A DNA stretch of 64,000 nt, taken from Yoonia sp035117555 (GTDB lineage Bacteria > Pseudomonadota > Alphaproteobacteria > Rhodobacterales > Rhodobacteraceae). Below are positions 35,820 through 44,287 of the stretch, piece after piece. The notes beneath the pieces were generated by a model. That model was not told the DNA's origin. It did no database searches and was given only the letters and a program-made list of their open reading frames with translations. The position numbers and the translations under genes were made by a program. The stretch covers positions 124,001 through 188,000 of the forward strand of contig NZ_JAYKPK010000004.1 in assembly GCF_035117555.1 (NCBI RefSeq), given 5' to 3'. How positions within the stretch are numbered: the first letter of the stretch is position 1; each line of letters starts with the position of its first letter.

Positions 35820-37348
35820 CCTTCCGCGCCGATCATGAAACAAGTCGTGCCGCGCGCCTGCAACCGGCGACAGGCCAGATCGGCCCCTTCGCGGGTCAGC
35901 CCCATGAAATTGGCGTCAAACCCACCGGATCGTTGCACGACGCGGCGCAAGGACCCGTCCAGCGCGCTCATCTCGTTCAGTGCGACCTGCAAGAGCACCC
36001 GTTCCGCGTCAAAGCGGCTGTTGTAGCGGCCCACGTTTACGCCCCAATGCCGCCCACCGGATGTGGAAATCCGTGTCACCACCTCAGGTTCTGCAGGATC
36101 AAAACTTTCGACCTGTGGGGCCGGGGCAGGGGCTGCAACAGCAGCGGCCGCAACCTGCATTTCCGCTGCTGGTTCTGGGCGTGCTTGTGGTGTCACGACA
36201 GGCGGCGCCGCGGCGACTTGCACGGGCGCAGGGTCAGGCGCTTGCGGTTCCGGGGCCACCGCCGCAGCAACTGCACCATTGATCGTTTCGGCGAGGATCG
36301 CGTCGATGATATCCTGATCGACGACAAGGGCTGCGACATCAACCGCAGGTTCTGCCGCTGCCGCGCCGGGACGGCCCACGGGGCGGTAGCTGCGGGTGAC
36401 CAGACCATTGACGCGGATCGTGCGACCTGCCGAGCCACGCACGGCATCCGCCGCCGCGACGCTCTGGTTCGCTGCTGGTGCTTCGGCCATCGCAGGTGGG
36501 GTCGGGCGGTTCACATTGGCGCGCGATGGCGCGGTGCGGAACCCCAGATCCATCAATTCCGTTACACGGGCATTGCGCGCCGCCTGCGAGACGCCGCCAA
36601 AGACCGTTGCGATGATCCGTTGATCGCCGCGCTGCGCCGAGGCCACCAGCGTAAAGCCTGCCGCATTGGTAAAGCCGGTCTTGATCCCGTCGCCGCCGGG
36701 ATAGGAATCAAGCCAGCGGCGGTTGGTATGCTGCACCGTGGCCATGCCTGCATCGGCGGACCGGCGCGAAAACAAATTGTAATATTGTGGGAAGTCATAG
36801 ATCACATGGCGCCCAAGAACGGACATATCGCGTGCTGTCGACAAATGGCCCGATTGGGTCAGGCCATGCGCATTGCGGAAGGTGGTATTGGTCATGCCCA
36901 TCGCGGCTGCGGTGCGGTTCATCCGTTCGGCAAACGCTTCTTCCGAACCGGAAATCGCGATGCCAATCGCGGTCGCAGCATCATTGGTGGACCTGACAGC
37001 AGAGGCGCGGATGAGATAGCGCAGGCGGATCTTCTGACCCACCCGCAGCCCCAGTTTCGAAGGCGGCTCATTGGCAGCCGCTGCCGTAACGGTGACTTCG
37101 GTATCCAGCGTGATCTCGCCCCGCTCGATCGCTTGAAACGCAACGTAAAGCGTCATCATCTTGGTCAGCGACGCCGGATGCAGGCGGGTATCCGCATTTT
37201 CCGCATGCAGCACCTCGCCCGTGCGCGCATCCATGACCAAAGCCGCATAGGGTGCCGCGACCCCGCGGATCGGCGCCAACACTAGAATGAAAATCAAAAC
37301 GCAAAGATATAGCCCGAATTGGGCCGCCTGTCCCGGACGACGTGCCAT
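35816..37348 (-). CDS. D-alanyl-D-alanine carboxypeptidase with SPOR domain, 510 aa
   Basis: Low-molecular-weight penicillin-binding protein (peptidase S11) that trims the terminal D-Ala of peptidoglycan. Signal sequence LYLCVLIFILVLAPIRGVAA; motifs SLTK (in HPASLTKMMT), STN (VRSTNDAAT) and KTG (DGIKTGFTNA) are complete. From about residue 250 comes an Ala/Pro-rich, low-complexity linker, and the last 75 residues form a SPOR domain (HWGVNVGRYNSRFDAERVL) that binds denuded glycan at the division site, so the enzyme is probably targeted to the septum. Start at 37348 (MARRPGQAAQF) with GAGG 8 nt upstream. Confidence 0.93.
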   Translation of the reverse strand: MARRPGQAAQFGLYLCVLIFILVLAPIRGVAAPYAALVMDARTGEVLHAENADTRLHPASLTKMMTLYVAFQAIERGEITLDTEVTVTAAAANEPPSKLGLRVGQKIRLRYLIRASAVRSTNDAATAIGIAISGSEEAFAERMNRTAAAMGMTNTTFRNAHGLTQSGHLSTARDMSVLGRHVIYDFPQYYNLFSRRSADAGMATVQHTNRRWLDSYPGGDGIKTGFTNAAGFTLVASAQRGDQRIIATVFGGVSQAARNARVTELMDLGFRTAPSRANVNRPTPPAMAEAPAANQSVAAADAVRGSAGRTIRVNGLVTRSYRPVGRPGAAAAEPAVDVAALVVDQDIIDAILAETINGAVAAAVAPEPQAPDPAPVQVAAAPPVVTPQARPEPAAEMQVAAAAVAAPAPAPQVESFDPAEPEVVTRISTSGGRHWGVNVGRYNSRFDAERVLLQVALNEMSALDGSLRRVVQRSGGFDANFMGLTREGADLACRRLQARGTTCFMIGAEG

Positions 37349-37612
37349 GTCGTGTGCCTCTTGCTGCCTCTGACCCCGGATTTTTCCGGTGGTCTTATTA
37401 TTATCCGAAAACGCTAACACAAGTTTCGTTTCGCGAAAATACCTTAAATTCAAAGACTTTCCCATTGTTGCTCAGGCGTCCGTCGAACATCTGGTAGCGC
37501 GGCGCAGTCAAGCCGCAAGATAGGCGATGGGCGGCTTTTCTCTTTCTGCAATGATGGCCTTTTTTCTTGTCAGGCTTAGGTTATATGTAGGCGCGAAGAG
37601 GACAGGCTTTTG

Positions 37613-37954
37613 ATGCACAGACCGTTTCACATGATGGCAGATAAAAAGGACAGCGACGACGGCAACCTTGGCGTGGCGCTGGAGACCAAGCCAAAGACCA
37701 AGCGCCCGCCGATGTACAAGGTGCTGATCCTGAATGATGATTTTACCCCGATGGAATTCGTCGTGCATGTGCTGGAACGGTTCTTTGGCCTGTCACATGC
37801 GCAGGCGTTCGAGCTGATGCTGACTGTTCATAAAAAAGGCGTTGCTGTTGTCGGCGTCTTCAGCCATGAAATTGCTGAAACCAAGGTGGCGCAAGTGATG
37901 GATTTCGCGCAACGCCATCAGCACCCGCTGCAATGCACAATGGAGAAAGAATAG
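37613..37954 (+). CDS. clpS: ATP-dependent Clp protease adapter ClpS, 113 aa
   Basis: N-end-rule adapter delivering substrates to ClpAP. The family core is clear: PPMYKVLILNDDFTPMEFVVHVLERFF, GVAVVGVFSHEIAETKVAQV and the HPLQCTMEKE end. The N-degron pocket residues (N-D-D-F-T, M, H) are present. Start at ATG 37613; internal ATGs at 37631/37634 are alternatives, but have no ribosome-binding site. Divergent from the carboxypeptidase gene with a 264-bp gap that must hold both promoters; I could not assign elements in it with confidence. Confidence 0.95.
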   Translation: MHRPFHMMADKKDSDDGNLGVALETKPKTKRPPMYKVLILNDDFTPMEFVVHVLERFFGLSHAQAFELMLTVHKKGVAVVGVFSHEIAETKVAQVMDFAQRHQHPLQCTMEKE

Positions 37955-37978
37955 CGCTCCGGCCCTGTTCGCAACACC

Positions 37979-38950
37979 ATGTCCCAATCCCGTCTCACCA
38001 CCGCCATTCAGGATGGTCTCATTGTCCTGCCCGCAGGCATGGTCACGCTCATGCGCCCACCTGCGACCTATGATGTGTCCGAACTGCCGTCCGAAAATGT
38101 GCATATCATGCATGGCTACTACCCCGATGTCGCTGATTGGCGCGCTGCTGGCTATGACGTCAGTCAGGACATGACGGCCTGCACCACCGCCATCGTCGTG
38201 CTGCCGCGCGCCAAGGCCCTGGCCCAGGCATTGATCACGGAGGCTTGTGCCAAGGCCGATCTGGTCATCGTCGACGGCCAGCGCACCGATGGTGTCGACA
38301 GCCTGTTCAAATCCTGCCGGGCGCGGCTGGGCGATCTGCCCAGCGTGACCAAGGCGCATGGCCGGATGTTCTGGTTCCCGGCAAGCGATGCTTTTGCCGA
38401 TTGGGCCGCTGGCCCACCCGAAAAAGGCGCGCATGGGTTATACACCGCCGCCGGCGTGTTTTCCGATGGCGCGGTGGATGCGGGGTCCGCCTTGCTGGCC
38501 GCCGCCCTGCCACCCAAATTGCCCAAAAGGATGGCTGATCTGGGTGCCGGCTGGGGCTATCTGGCGCAGGCCGTACTGACCCGCGACAGCGTTGTCTCGC
38601 TCGATCTGATCGAGGCTGAGGCCCAATCGCTGGCTTGCGCGCGGCTGAACGTGACCGACCCGCGCGCCGTGTTCCATTGGGCCGATGCGCTGCAATTTTC
38701 GGCCAAACCTGCCTATGACGGCATCGTCATGAACCCGCCGTTTCACACTGGCCGCGCGGCAGATGCCGGGTTGGGCCGCGCCTTCATTGCGGCGGCAGCC
38801 CGCCTGCTGACGCCCGGTGGCAAGCTTTGGATGGTGGCAAACCGCCATTTGCCTTATGAAACCACGATGGCCGAGCATTTCCGCAACGTCGATATCATCG
38901 GCGGCAATGGCGCCTTCAAGGTATTTCACGCGACCAAACCGATCCGCTGA
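37979..38950 (+). CDS. RsmC/RlmG-like class I SAM-dependent methyltransferase, 323 aa
   Basis: Two-domain enzyme. The N-terminal half is a degenerate methyltransferase domain; the C-terminal half has SAM motif I DLGAGWGYLAQAVL (about 183-196) and the catalytic NPPFHTGR (about 258-265), the combination that marks the 16S rRNA m2G1207 methyltransferase RsmC and its relatives. A role in rRNA guanine-N2 methylation is therefore likely but the precise target is inferred. It is 24 bp after clpS and probably cotranscribed. Confidence 0.87.
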   Translation: MSQSRLTTAIQDGLIVLPAGMVTLMRPPATYDVSELPSENVHIMHGYYPDVADWRAAGYDVSQDMTACTTAIVVLPRAKALAQALITEACAKADLVIVDGQRTDGVDSLFKSCRARLGDLPSVTKAHGRMFWFPASDAFADWAAGPPEKGAHGLYTAAGVFSDGAVDAGSALLAAALPPKLPKRMADLGAGWGYLAQAVLTRDSVVSLDLIEAEAQSLACARLNVTDPRAVFHWADALQFSAKPAYDGIVMNPPFHTGRAADAGLGRAFIAAAARLLTPGGKLWMVANRHLPYETTMAEHFRNVDIIGGNGAFKVFHATKPIR

Positions 38951-38970
38951 CCACAGCACGGAGCAAACAA

Positions 38971-39771
38971 ATGTCCTTTTCCATCAGCGGCAAGACCGCC
39001 ATCGTGACCGGGGCCGCCAATGGCGTCGGCCTCGCGATTGCGCGGCATTTCGTGGAAGTCGGCGCCAATGTCGTCTTTGCCGATATGGATGAAAAAGCCC
39101 TGCGCCAGCAGATGGGCGAAGAGGCTGACAAAACCCCCGCGATCCGGCTTTTTGCCGGTGATCTGCGCCAGAAACTGACGATCACCAATCTTCTTGCCGC
39201 GACGATTGATGCGTTTGAAAGGGTGGATATCCTCGTCAATGCCTCGCGTCAGGTGCTGACGACCGATGCGCTGGACCCTGATGACACCACGATGGATGAA
39301 TTGCTGCAACAAAACACCCTGACCGCGATGCGCGTCAGTCAGGCGGTGGCGCGGCGGATGATCAAACAGGCGGGCAAGACCAAAGGCGCGGCAGGCTCCA
39401 TCGTGAACATCAGTTCCATCGCCGCGCGGCGCACGCACCCGGATCTTTTGGCCTATTCCGTCAGCTGTGCCGCGCTGGACCAGATGACACGGTCGATGGC
39501 GGTGGCGCTGGCCCCGCATGGCATTCGTGTCAATGCCGTGGCCTTTGGCAGCGTGATGAGCGCGAGTTTGAAAGGATCGCTGAAAGACCACGACCAGATG
39601 CGCGATGCGATTGTCGAAAACACGCCACTGCACCGGATCGCAAGCCCCGGTGAAGTCTCTGACGCGGTGCAATATCTGGCCTCTGATGCCGCAGGCTTTG
39701 TCACCGGGCAGATCGTCACCGTCGATGGCGGCCGGACGCTGATTGATCCTGCCGCCGTGTCGGCACATTAA
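38971..39771 (+). CDS. SDR family oxidoreductase with altered active site, 266 aa
   Basis: Rossmann fold with cofactor motif TGAANGVGLAIA (about 12-23), an Asp after the second strand (FADMD) suggesting NAD, NAS instead of NAG/NNAG in LVNASRQVL, and Ser in VNISSIAARR. The catalytic tetrad is broken: the YxxxK motif reads Y-S-V-S-C (LAYSVSCAALDQM), so the Lys is replaced by Cys. The remainder (GIRVNAVAFGSVMSASL; YLASDAAGFVTGQIVTVDGGR) is a normal classical SDR. Activity may be altered or lost. 20 bp after the methyltransferase gene, likely same transcript. Confidence 0.88.
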   Translation: MSFSISGKTAIVTGAANGVGLAIARHFVEVGANVVFADMDEKALRQQMGEEADKTPAIRLFAGDLRQKLTITNLLAATIDAFERVDILVNASRQVLTTDALDPDDTTMDELLQQNTLTAMRVSQAVARRMIKQAGKTKGAAGSIVNISSIAARRTHPDLLAYSVSCAALDQMTRSMAVALAPHGIRVNAVAFGSVMSASLKGSLKDHDQMRDAIVENTPLHRIASPGEVSDAVQYLASDAAGFVTGQIVTVDGGRTLIDPAAVSAH

Positions 39772-40158
39772 TTATTCCGGGTGGATCGCGATACATTGCA
39801 GCACGGTCTGGTCAGAGGCTGCGCGCTGCTGTTGCTGGCGTTGCAGCAGCGAATTCATCTTGGCCTGTTCGACATTGAGATCAATCGCCACCGGGCGGGT
39901 GGTGGTAAAGCTTTCCGTTTCATCACAGCGATAGCGGAAGGTTGTCCCATCGCTGTTCTGGCCCCGGCAGGTCTTGCGGATCGTGCGGACCTGCTGTTGT
40001 TCGTCCAGCGCATAACCGCGCGCCAGATTGGCCTGGGTTTCGCTCACCAGATTGTTCAGGACGCGCAGATCGCGGGTCGCCTGACTGATACATTGTTCGC
40101 GCGGCGTGGCGCAGGCGGCAAGCGCCAGCAGGGGCAGAATGATCAGGGCAGGGCGCAT
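39772..40158 (-). CDS. Putative lipoprotein, 128 aa
   Basis: Signal peptide MRPALIILPLLALAACATP with lipobox LAAC at residue 16, followed by REQCISQATRDLRVL. The mature part is helical and Gln-rich (LLQRQQQQRAASD) with paired cysteines (CISQ, CRGQ, CDET, LQCIA). No function can be assigned. The start at 40158 has GGAGAAGACG directly upstream, a strong ribosome-binding site. The stop abuts that of the convergent SDR gene. Confidence 0.78.
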   Translation of the reverse strand: MRPALIILPLLALAACATPREQCISQATRDLRVLNNLVSETQANLARGYALDEQQQVRTIRKTCRGQNSDGTTFRYRCDETESFTTTRPVAIDLNVEQAKMNSLLQRQQQQRAASDQTVLQCIAIHPE

Positions 40159-40256
40159 CGTCTTCTCCGGTTTTGATCTGGCACATCGGGTTCTGTGCTT
40201 TATGTTATGGAACATTAACACGAACGGTTATGCAATATCAGGGGCAAGACGCAGTC

Positions 40257-41135
40257 ATGGCAGAAGAATTCGCGGCAGAAAAAGCCACAGCATCGGCATG
40301 GTTCCGCACATTGCGCGATCAGATCGTCACCGCCTTTGAAGGGCTGGAAGACAGCGATGCCAGCGACGCACAGCCCGGGCGATTCGAGGTGACAGAGACA
40401 ACACGCCACGCCGATGACGGATCAGACGCCGGTGGCGGGCTGATGTCGGTGATGCGCGGGGGCCGGGTATTTGAAAAGGTCGGCGTGAATATCTCCACCG
40501 TTTATGGCCAATTGGGCGATGCCGCCCAACGCGCGATGGCTGCGCGCGGCGTGCCGGGGATGGCGGATGATCCGCGCTTCTGGGCGGCGGGGATTTCGCT
40601 GGTGGCGCATATGCAGAACCCGCATGCGCCAGCGGTCCATATGAACACGCGCATGTTCTGGACCCCGCATGCCTGGTGGTTCGGCGGCGGGTCAGACCTG
40701 AACCCCTGCATCGAATATGCCGAGGATACAGCGCATTTCCACGCCACGCAAAAGGCGCATCTCGACCCGCATGGCGCAGATCATTACCCCAAGCTAAAGG
40801 CCTGGGCCGATGAATATTTCTACATCCCGCACCGCAACCGCGCGCGTGGCGTCGGCGGGATCTTCATGGATGATTATTGCACCGGCGACTGGCAGGCCGA
40901 TTTCACCCTGACACAGGATATCGGCAAAGCCTTCCTGCCCGCCTATCTCCCGTTGGTCGAAAAGCGCCGCAACACGCCTTGGGATGAGGCCGACAAGGAC
41001 ATCCAGCTGATCCACCGCGGGCTTTATGCCGAGTACAACCTTGTCTACGACCGGGGCACCAAATTCGGCCTGACCACCGGCCATGACGCGAATGCCGTGC
41101 TGATGAGCCTGCCACCTTTGGCCAAATGGGTCTGA
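40257..41135 (+). CDS. hemF: Oxygen-dependent coproporphyrinogen III oxidase, 292 aa
   Basis: Aerobic step of haem synthesis: two oxidative decarboxylations of coproporphyrinogen III to protoporphyrinogen IX. Signature features: GGGLMSVMRGGRVFEKVGVNIS, MNTRMFWTPHAWWFGGGSDLNP in two blocks, and KGIFMDDY-like GGIFMDDYCTGDW, then YNLVYDRGTKFGL. Start ATG 40257 (MAEEFAAEKATASAWF) fits homologues; ATG 40230 upstream is possible. Near hemE and hemC, forming a loose tetrapyrrole cluster. Confidence 0.96.
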   Translation: MAEEFAAEKATASAWFRTLRDQIVTAFEGLEDSDASDAQPGRFEVTETTRHADDGSDAGGGLMSVMRGGRVFEKVGVNISTVYGQLGDAAQRAMAARGVPGMADDPRFWAAGISLVAHMQNPHAPAVHMNTRMFWTPHAWWFGGGSDLNPCIEYAEDTAHFHATQKAHLDPHGADHYPKLKAWADEYFYIPHRNRARGVGGIFMDDYCTGDWQADFTLTQDIGKAFLPAYLPLVEKRRNTPWDEADKDIQLIHRGLYAEYNLVYDRGTKFGLTTGHDANAVLMSLPPLAKWV

Positions 41136-41140
41136 AAAGC

Positions 41141-41163
41141 GGCGGTGCTAATTATGCACCGCC
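41141..41163 (+). terminator. Hairpin after hemF
   Basis: 8-bp stem (GGCGGTGC 41141-41148 with 41156-41163, 7-nt AT-rich loop), 5 bp after the hemF stop; no T-run. Confidence 0.5.
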
Positions 41164-41169
41164 CTTCAT

Positions 41170-41202
41170 CATCGTCCGAGTATAAATATCCCCGCCGGAG
41201 GC
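41170..41202 (-). repeat. Dispersed motif copy between hemF and hemE
   Basis: Minus strand GCCTCCGGCGGGGATATTT followed by ATACTCGGACGATG. A second, related half-motif (GGAGTATTTTT, GAAAAAAGAAG) follows at 41237-41264, so this 142-bp gap has both tail types. Confidence 0.75.
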
Positions 41203-41252
41203 TTCGGCGGAGCCGAACAAGGGGCTCCGCCCCTTACCCCGGAGTATTTTTC

Positions 41253-41288
41253 GAAAAAAGAAGAGGGGGCGCCGGGATCAGGCGCCCC
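41253..41288 (-). terminator. Rho-independent terminator of hemE
   Basis: 8-bp stem (41266-41273 with 41281-41288, 7-nt loop) followed on the minus strand by CTCTTCTTTTTT. The hemE TGA stop lies in the loop, so the stem overlaps the last codons. Confidence 0.75.
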
Positions 41289-42312
41289 GCAATGTATCGA
41301 TCATCAATTGTACATTGGCCGGGTCCGCATCGGGTGTGATCCCATGGCCAAGGTTGAAGATATGCGCCCCGCCCGACAAAGCGTCGCGGATGCGGCGCGT
41401 CTCGTCGATCAGCCCTTGCCCACCAGTGACCATATGGGATGACTTCATATTGCCCTGCACGCAGCCGTCAGGCTGCACGTGTTTGGCGACCCATGCGGCA
41501 TCGACCCCGTCATCGACCGCGATGCAATCAGCGCCCGTCGCCGCATGGGTGCCGATATATTTCGTGCCTGCGCCACGCGGAAAGGCGATGACCGGGATAC
41601 CGGGGTGCTTTTCCTTCAAAGCCGCGGTGATCCGTTGCATCGGTTTGATTGAAAATTCCGTGAAATCATCGCCTTGCAGCGATCCGGCCCAGCTGTCGAA
41701 CAGCTTCACACATTCCGCACCGGCCTCGATCTGTTTTGACAGATAGGCGATCGTGCCTTCGGTGATCCGGTGCATGATGCCTTCGAACACAGGGCGGTTA
41801 GCCGCTTTCAGCGCGTGCGCTGGACCTTGGTCCGGCGTCCCTTGGCCCGCGATCATATAGGTCGCCACCGTCCACGGCGCGCCAGCGAAACCGATCAGCG
41901 TTGTTTCCTTGGGCAATTCCTCGGACAGGATTTTCACCGTCTCATAGATCGGGTTCAGCGTGTCATGGATGTCTTCAACCGGTTTCAGCCGCCCCAACTC
42001 CTCTGCCGTGGTAATCGTGGACAGGCGTGGCCCTTCGCCGGTCACAAACCACAGGTCAGCGCCAAGCGCCTGCGGTAGCAGCAGGATATCGGCAAAGAGA
42101 ATCGCCGCGTCGAAATCATAGCGCCGCAGCGGCTGCAGCGTCACTTCGGCGGCCAGTTCGGGATTGTAGCACAGCTTCAGAAAATCCCCCGCCTGCGCCC
42201 GTGTTGCGCGATACTCGGGCAGATAGCGCCCGGCCTGCCGCATCATCCAGATCGGTGGAGTAGGGAGTGTTTCGCCCGCAAGGGCCCGAAGGATCGTCTT
42301 TTGCTGCGCCAT
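41278..42312 (-). CDS. hemE: Uroporphyrinogen decarboxylase, 344 aa
   Basis: Converts uroporphyrinogen III to coproporphyrinogen III. Family signatures PPIWMMRQAGRYLPEY (about 18-33) and GFAGAPWTVATYMIAG are present, as are the active-site Arg/Asp (ILFADILLLPQALG) and the C-terminal VHGNLDP-like VQGNMKSSHMV segment, where the second differs slightly from the textbook motif. Start ATG 42312 has AAGGACA upstream. Divergent from hemC across 94 bp. Confidence 0.96.
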   Translation of the reverse strand: MAQQKTILRALAGETLPTPPIWMMRQAGRYLPEYRATRAQAGDFLKLCYNPELAAEVTLQPLRRYDFDAAILFADILLLPQALGADLWFVTGEGPRLSTITTAEELGRLKPVEDIHDTLNPIYETVKILSEELPKETTLIGFAGAPWTVATYMIAGQGTPDQGPAHALKAANRPVFEGIMHRITEGTIAYLSKQIEAGAECVKLFDSWAGSLQGDDFTEFSIKPMQRITAALKEKHPGIPVIAFPRGAGTKYIGTHAATGADCIAVDDGVDAAWVAKHVQPDGCVQGNMKSSHMVTGGQGLIDETRRIRDALSGGAHIFNLGHGITPDADPANVQLMIDTLRGA

Positions 42313-42370
42313 ATTCTGTCCTTTTTGATCCCGCCTGTGGTCCCAATTGCAGAACATCTTGTCAAGGGAG

Positions 42371-42399
42371 TTGTCAGGCTAGGTTGACACGTCTAACAA
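42371..42399 (+). promoter_or_regulatory. Sigma-70-type promoter of hemC (predicts leaderless mRNA)
   Basis: -35 TTGTCA (42371-42376), 17-nt spacer, -10 TAACAA (42394-42399). Transcription would begin at about 42405-42407, that is, at or next to the hemC ATG (42407), which has no ribosome-binding site upstream. A TTGACA at 42384 has no matching -10. Confidence 0.5.
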
Positions 42400-42406
42400 T
42401 CGCCGC

Positions 42407-43351
42407 ATGAACATAAATCTGCCCACACCCGCCTCGCCCTTCAACATCGGAACCCGTGGGTCGCCCCTCGCCCTCGCTCAAGCGCATGAGACGCGCGCAA
42501 GGCTGATGGCGGCCTTTGATCTGCCCGAAGATGCCTTTGCCATCTGCGTGATCAAGGTCACCGGCGACGTCATTCAGGACCGCGCGTTGAAGGATATCGG
42601 CGGCAAGGGCCTGTTCACGCGTGAGATTGAAGAGGCGCTGCTGGATGGTTCCATCGACATCGCCGTCCATTCGATGAAAGACATGCCGGTGGAACAACCC
42701 GGTGGTCTGGTGCTTGACACCTATCTGCCGCGCGAGGATGTGCGCGATGCTTTCGTATCCCTGACCGCCAAGGGCTTTGACGATCTGGAACAGGGTGCCA
42801 TTGTCGGTACATCGTCGCTGCGCCGCCGGTCGCAATTGCTGGCCAAACGGCCCGATCTGAAGATCGTGGAATTCCGCGGCAATGTGCAGACAAGGCTGAT
42901 GAAGCTTGGCAATGGGGTGGCAGAGGCGACATTTCTGGCCATGGCAGGTTTGAACCGGCTCAACATGGATGATGTGCCGCGAACCCCCATCTCGGTCGAA
43001 GACATGCTGCCCGCCATCGCCCAAGGGGCCATCGGGATCGAACGGCGCGGTGATGACAGCCGTGCGGCCACGATGCTGGAAGCGTTGCATGACGGCCCGA
43101 CCGGCCAGCGCCTTGCCGCCGAACGCGCCTTCCTCGCGCATCTCGACGGGTCCTGCGAAACGCCGATTGGCGGGCTGGCGGAACTTGATGGCGGCAATTT
43201 GCGGCTGCGTGGTGAGATTCTGCGCACCGATGGCAGTCAGGTCCTGACCGATGACATGACCGGGGCGATCGAGGACGGGGCGGAAATGGGCCGGGCCATG
43301 GCGATCAAGCTGCTGGAACAGGCCGGCCCGGGCTTTTTCGACCACAAGTGA
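42407..43351 (+). CDS. hemC: Hydroxymethylbilane synthase (porphobilinogen deaminase), 314 aa
   Basis: Polymerises four porphobilinogens to hydroxymethylbilane. Conserved parts: FNIGTRGSPLALAQAHETRA, SIDIAVHSMKDMPV with the catalytic Asp, GTSSLRRRSQLL, FRGNVQTRL, and the cofactor-binding Cys in HLDGSCETPIGG (about residue 249). Length is normal. The ATG is not preceded by a Shine-Dalgarno sequence, and a promoter -10 ends only 7 bp upstream, so translation may be leaderless. Ends one base before the convergent transglutaminase gene. Confidence 0.97.
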   Translation: MNINLPTPASPFNIGTRGSPLALAQAHETRARLMAAFDLPEDAFAICVIKVTGDVIQDRALKDIGGKGLFTREIEEALLDGSIDIAVHSMKDMPVEQPGGLVLDTYLPREDVRDAFVSLTAKGFDDLEQGAIVGTSSLRRRSQLLAKRPDLKIVEFRGNVQTRLMKLGNGVAEATFLAMAGLNRLNMDDVPRTPISVEDMLPAIAQGAIGIERRGDDSRAATMLEALHDGPTGQRLAAERAFLAHLDGSCETPIGGLAELDGGNLRLRGEILRTDGSQVLTDDMTGAIEDGAEMGRAMAIKLLEQAGPGFFDHK

Positions 43352-43352
43352 C

Positions 43353-44231
43353 CTAGCCCGCAAGCGTCAGCGCGGGTGTCTTGGGGCGCTCCATCAGCAT
43401 CTCTTCCAGCTCTGCCTCTGGCGCATTGCTATCCACTTCGTCGGTCCAGACCTGAAAGGATTTCAGGTCATAGGCCCCGAAAGATGTGATCATCGCGCCG
43501 TCAGCAGCATCGCGGCCGCGCACCATCAGCACCCGTCCGATCCGGGGGGTATTGTAGCGCGCGTCGAATGTGTACCAGCGCCCGCCCAGATAAGCCTCGA
43601 ACCAGGCGCAGAAATCGCCCGGACCGCTGTAGGGCACGCCGACATCGCCAAGATAGCCGCTGGCATAGCGCGCAGGGACATTCATCGCCCGGCAGAATGC
43701 CACGGCCAGATGGGCGAAATCACGGCAGACCCCGGTCTTTTCGCGCTGGGCATCGGTGGCTGTCTTGGTGCTGCGGCCAAAGCCATAGCCAAAGGTCAGG
43801 TGATTATGCACGTGGTTGCAGATCGTCTGCACCAATTCCCAGCCGGGTGGGACATTGCCGAACAGATCGCGGGCTTCCTCTGCGATCAGATCGGAATCGC
43901 AATAGCGGCTGGGGGTCAGGAATTGCAGAGTCTCGAACGGCAGATCGGCGATATTGTGCTGCTTTGCGGTCCAGTCATAGGGATCTGGGGTGCCGTCCAC
44001 CTCGACAATGCAATCGGACCAGAGAGAAACAACCTCATTGCCTGCGCGCAACCGTGTCAGTTCGTTGCCAAACCCGTCGATAAACGTCTCCATCGCGTGA
44101 TCGGGCGAGGTTTGCACCTGTGGCTTGCCGATGATCTTGCCAGTGACGCTGGTATGGGGTGACAGGGCAAGAATAAGCACCGTGTCGGTTTTGCTTTTGA
44201 TGACGATTTCGTATCCGATGCGAATGCGCAT
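43353..44231 (-). CDS. Transglutaminase-like protein lacking the usual catalytic His, 292 aa
   Basis: The transglutaminase core is seen at about residues 150-230: Cys in KTGVCRDFAHLAVAFCRAM and Asp in RWYTFDARYN. At the place where His is expected (xHAWxE) the sequence is DFCAWFEAYLGG, so Cys replaces it. The N-terminal part (MRIRIGYEIVIKSKTDTVLI) is the beta-rich domain of the bacterial subfamily. From memory, related proteins often have Ser at the same position, so the loss may be a subfamily trait and the protein a non-catalytic or changed-activity member. Divergent from a second, canonical transglutaminase. Confidence 0.85.
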   Translation of the reverse strand: MRIRIGYEIVIKSKTDTVLILALSPHTSVTGKIIGKPQVQTSPDHAMETFIDGFGNELTRLRAGNEVVSLWSDCIVEVDGTPDPYDWTAKQHNIADLPFETLQFLTPSRYCDSDLIAEEARDLFGNVPPGWELVQTICNHVHNHLTFGYGFGRSTKTATDAQREKTGVCRDFAHLAVAFCRAMNVPARYASGYLGDVGVPYSGPGDFCAWFEAYLGGRWYTFDARYNTPRIGRVLMVRGRDAADGAMITSFGAYDLKSFQVWTDEVDSNAPEAELEEMLMERPKTPALTLAG

Positions 44232-44287
44232 TGCTGCTGTCCTTTGTGTGACCTAGGGTTCAGGCAGTTGCGCCGTGAAGCCGATGT

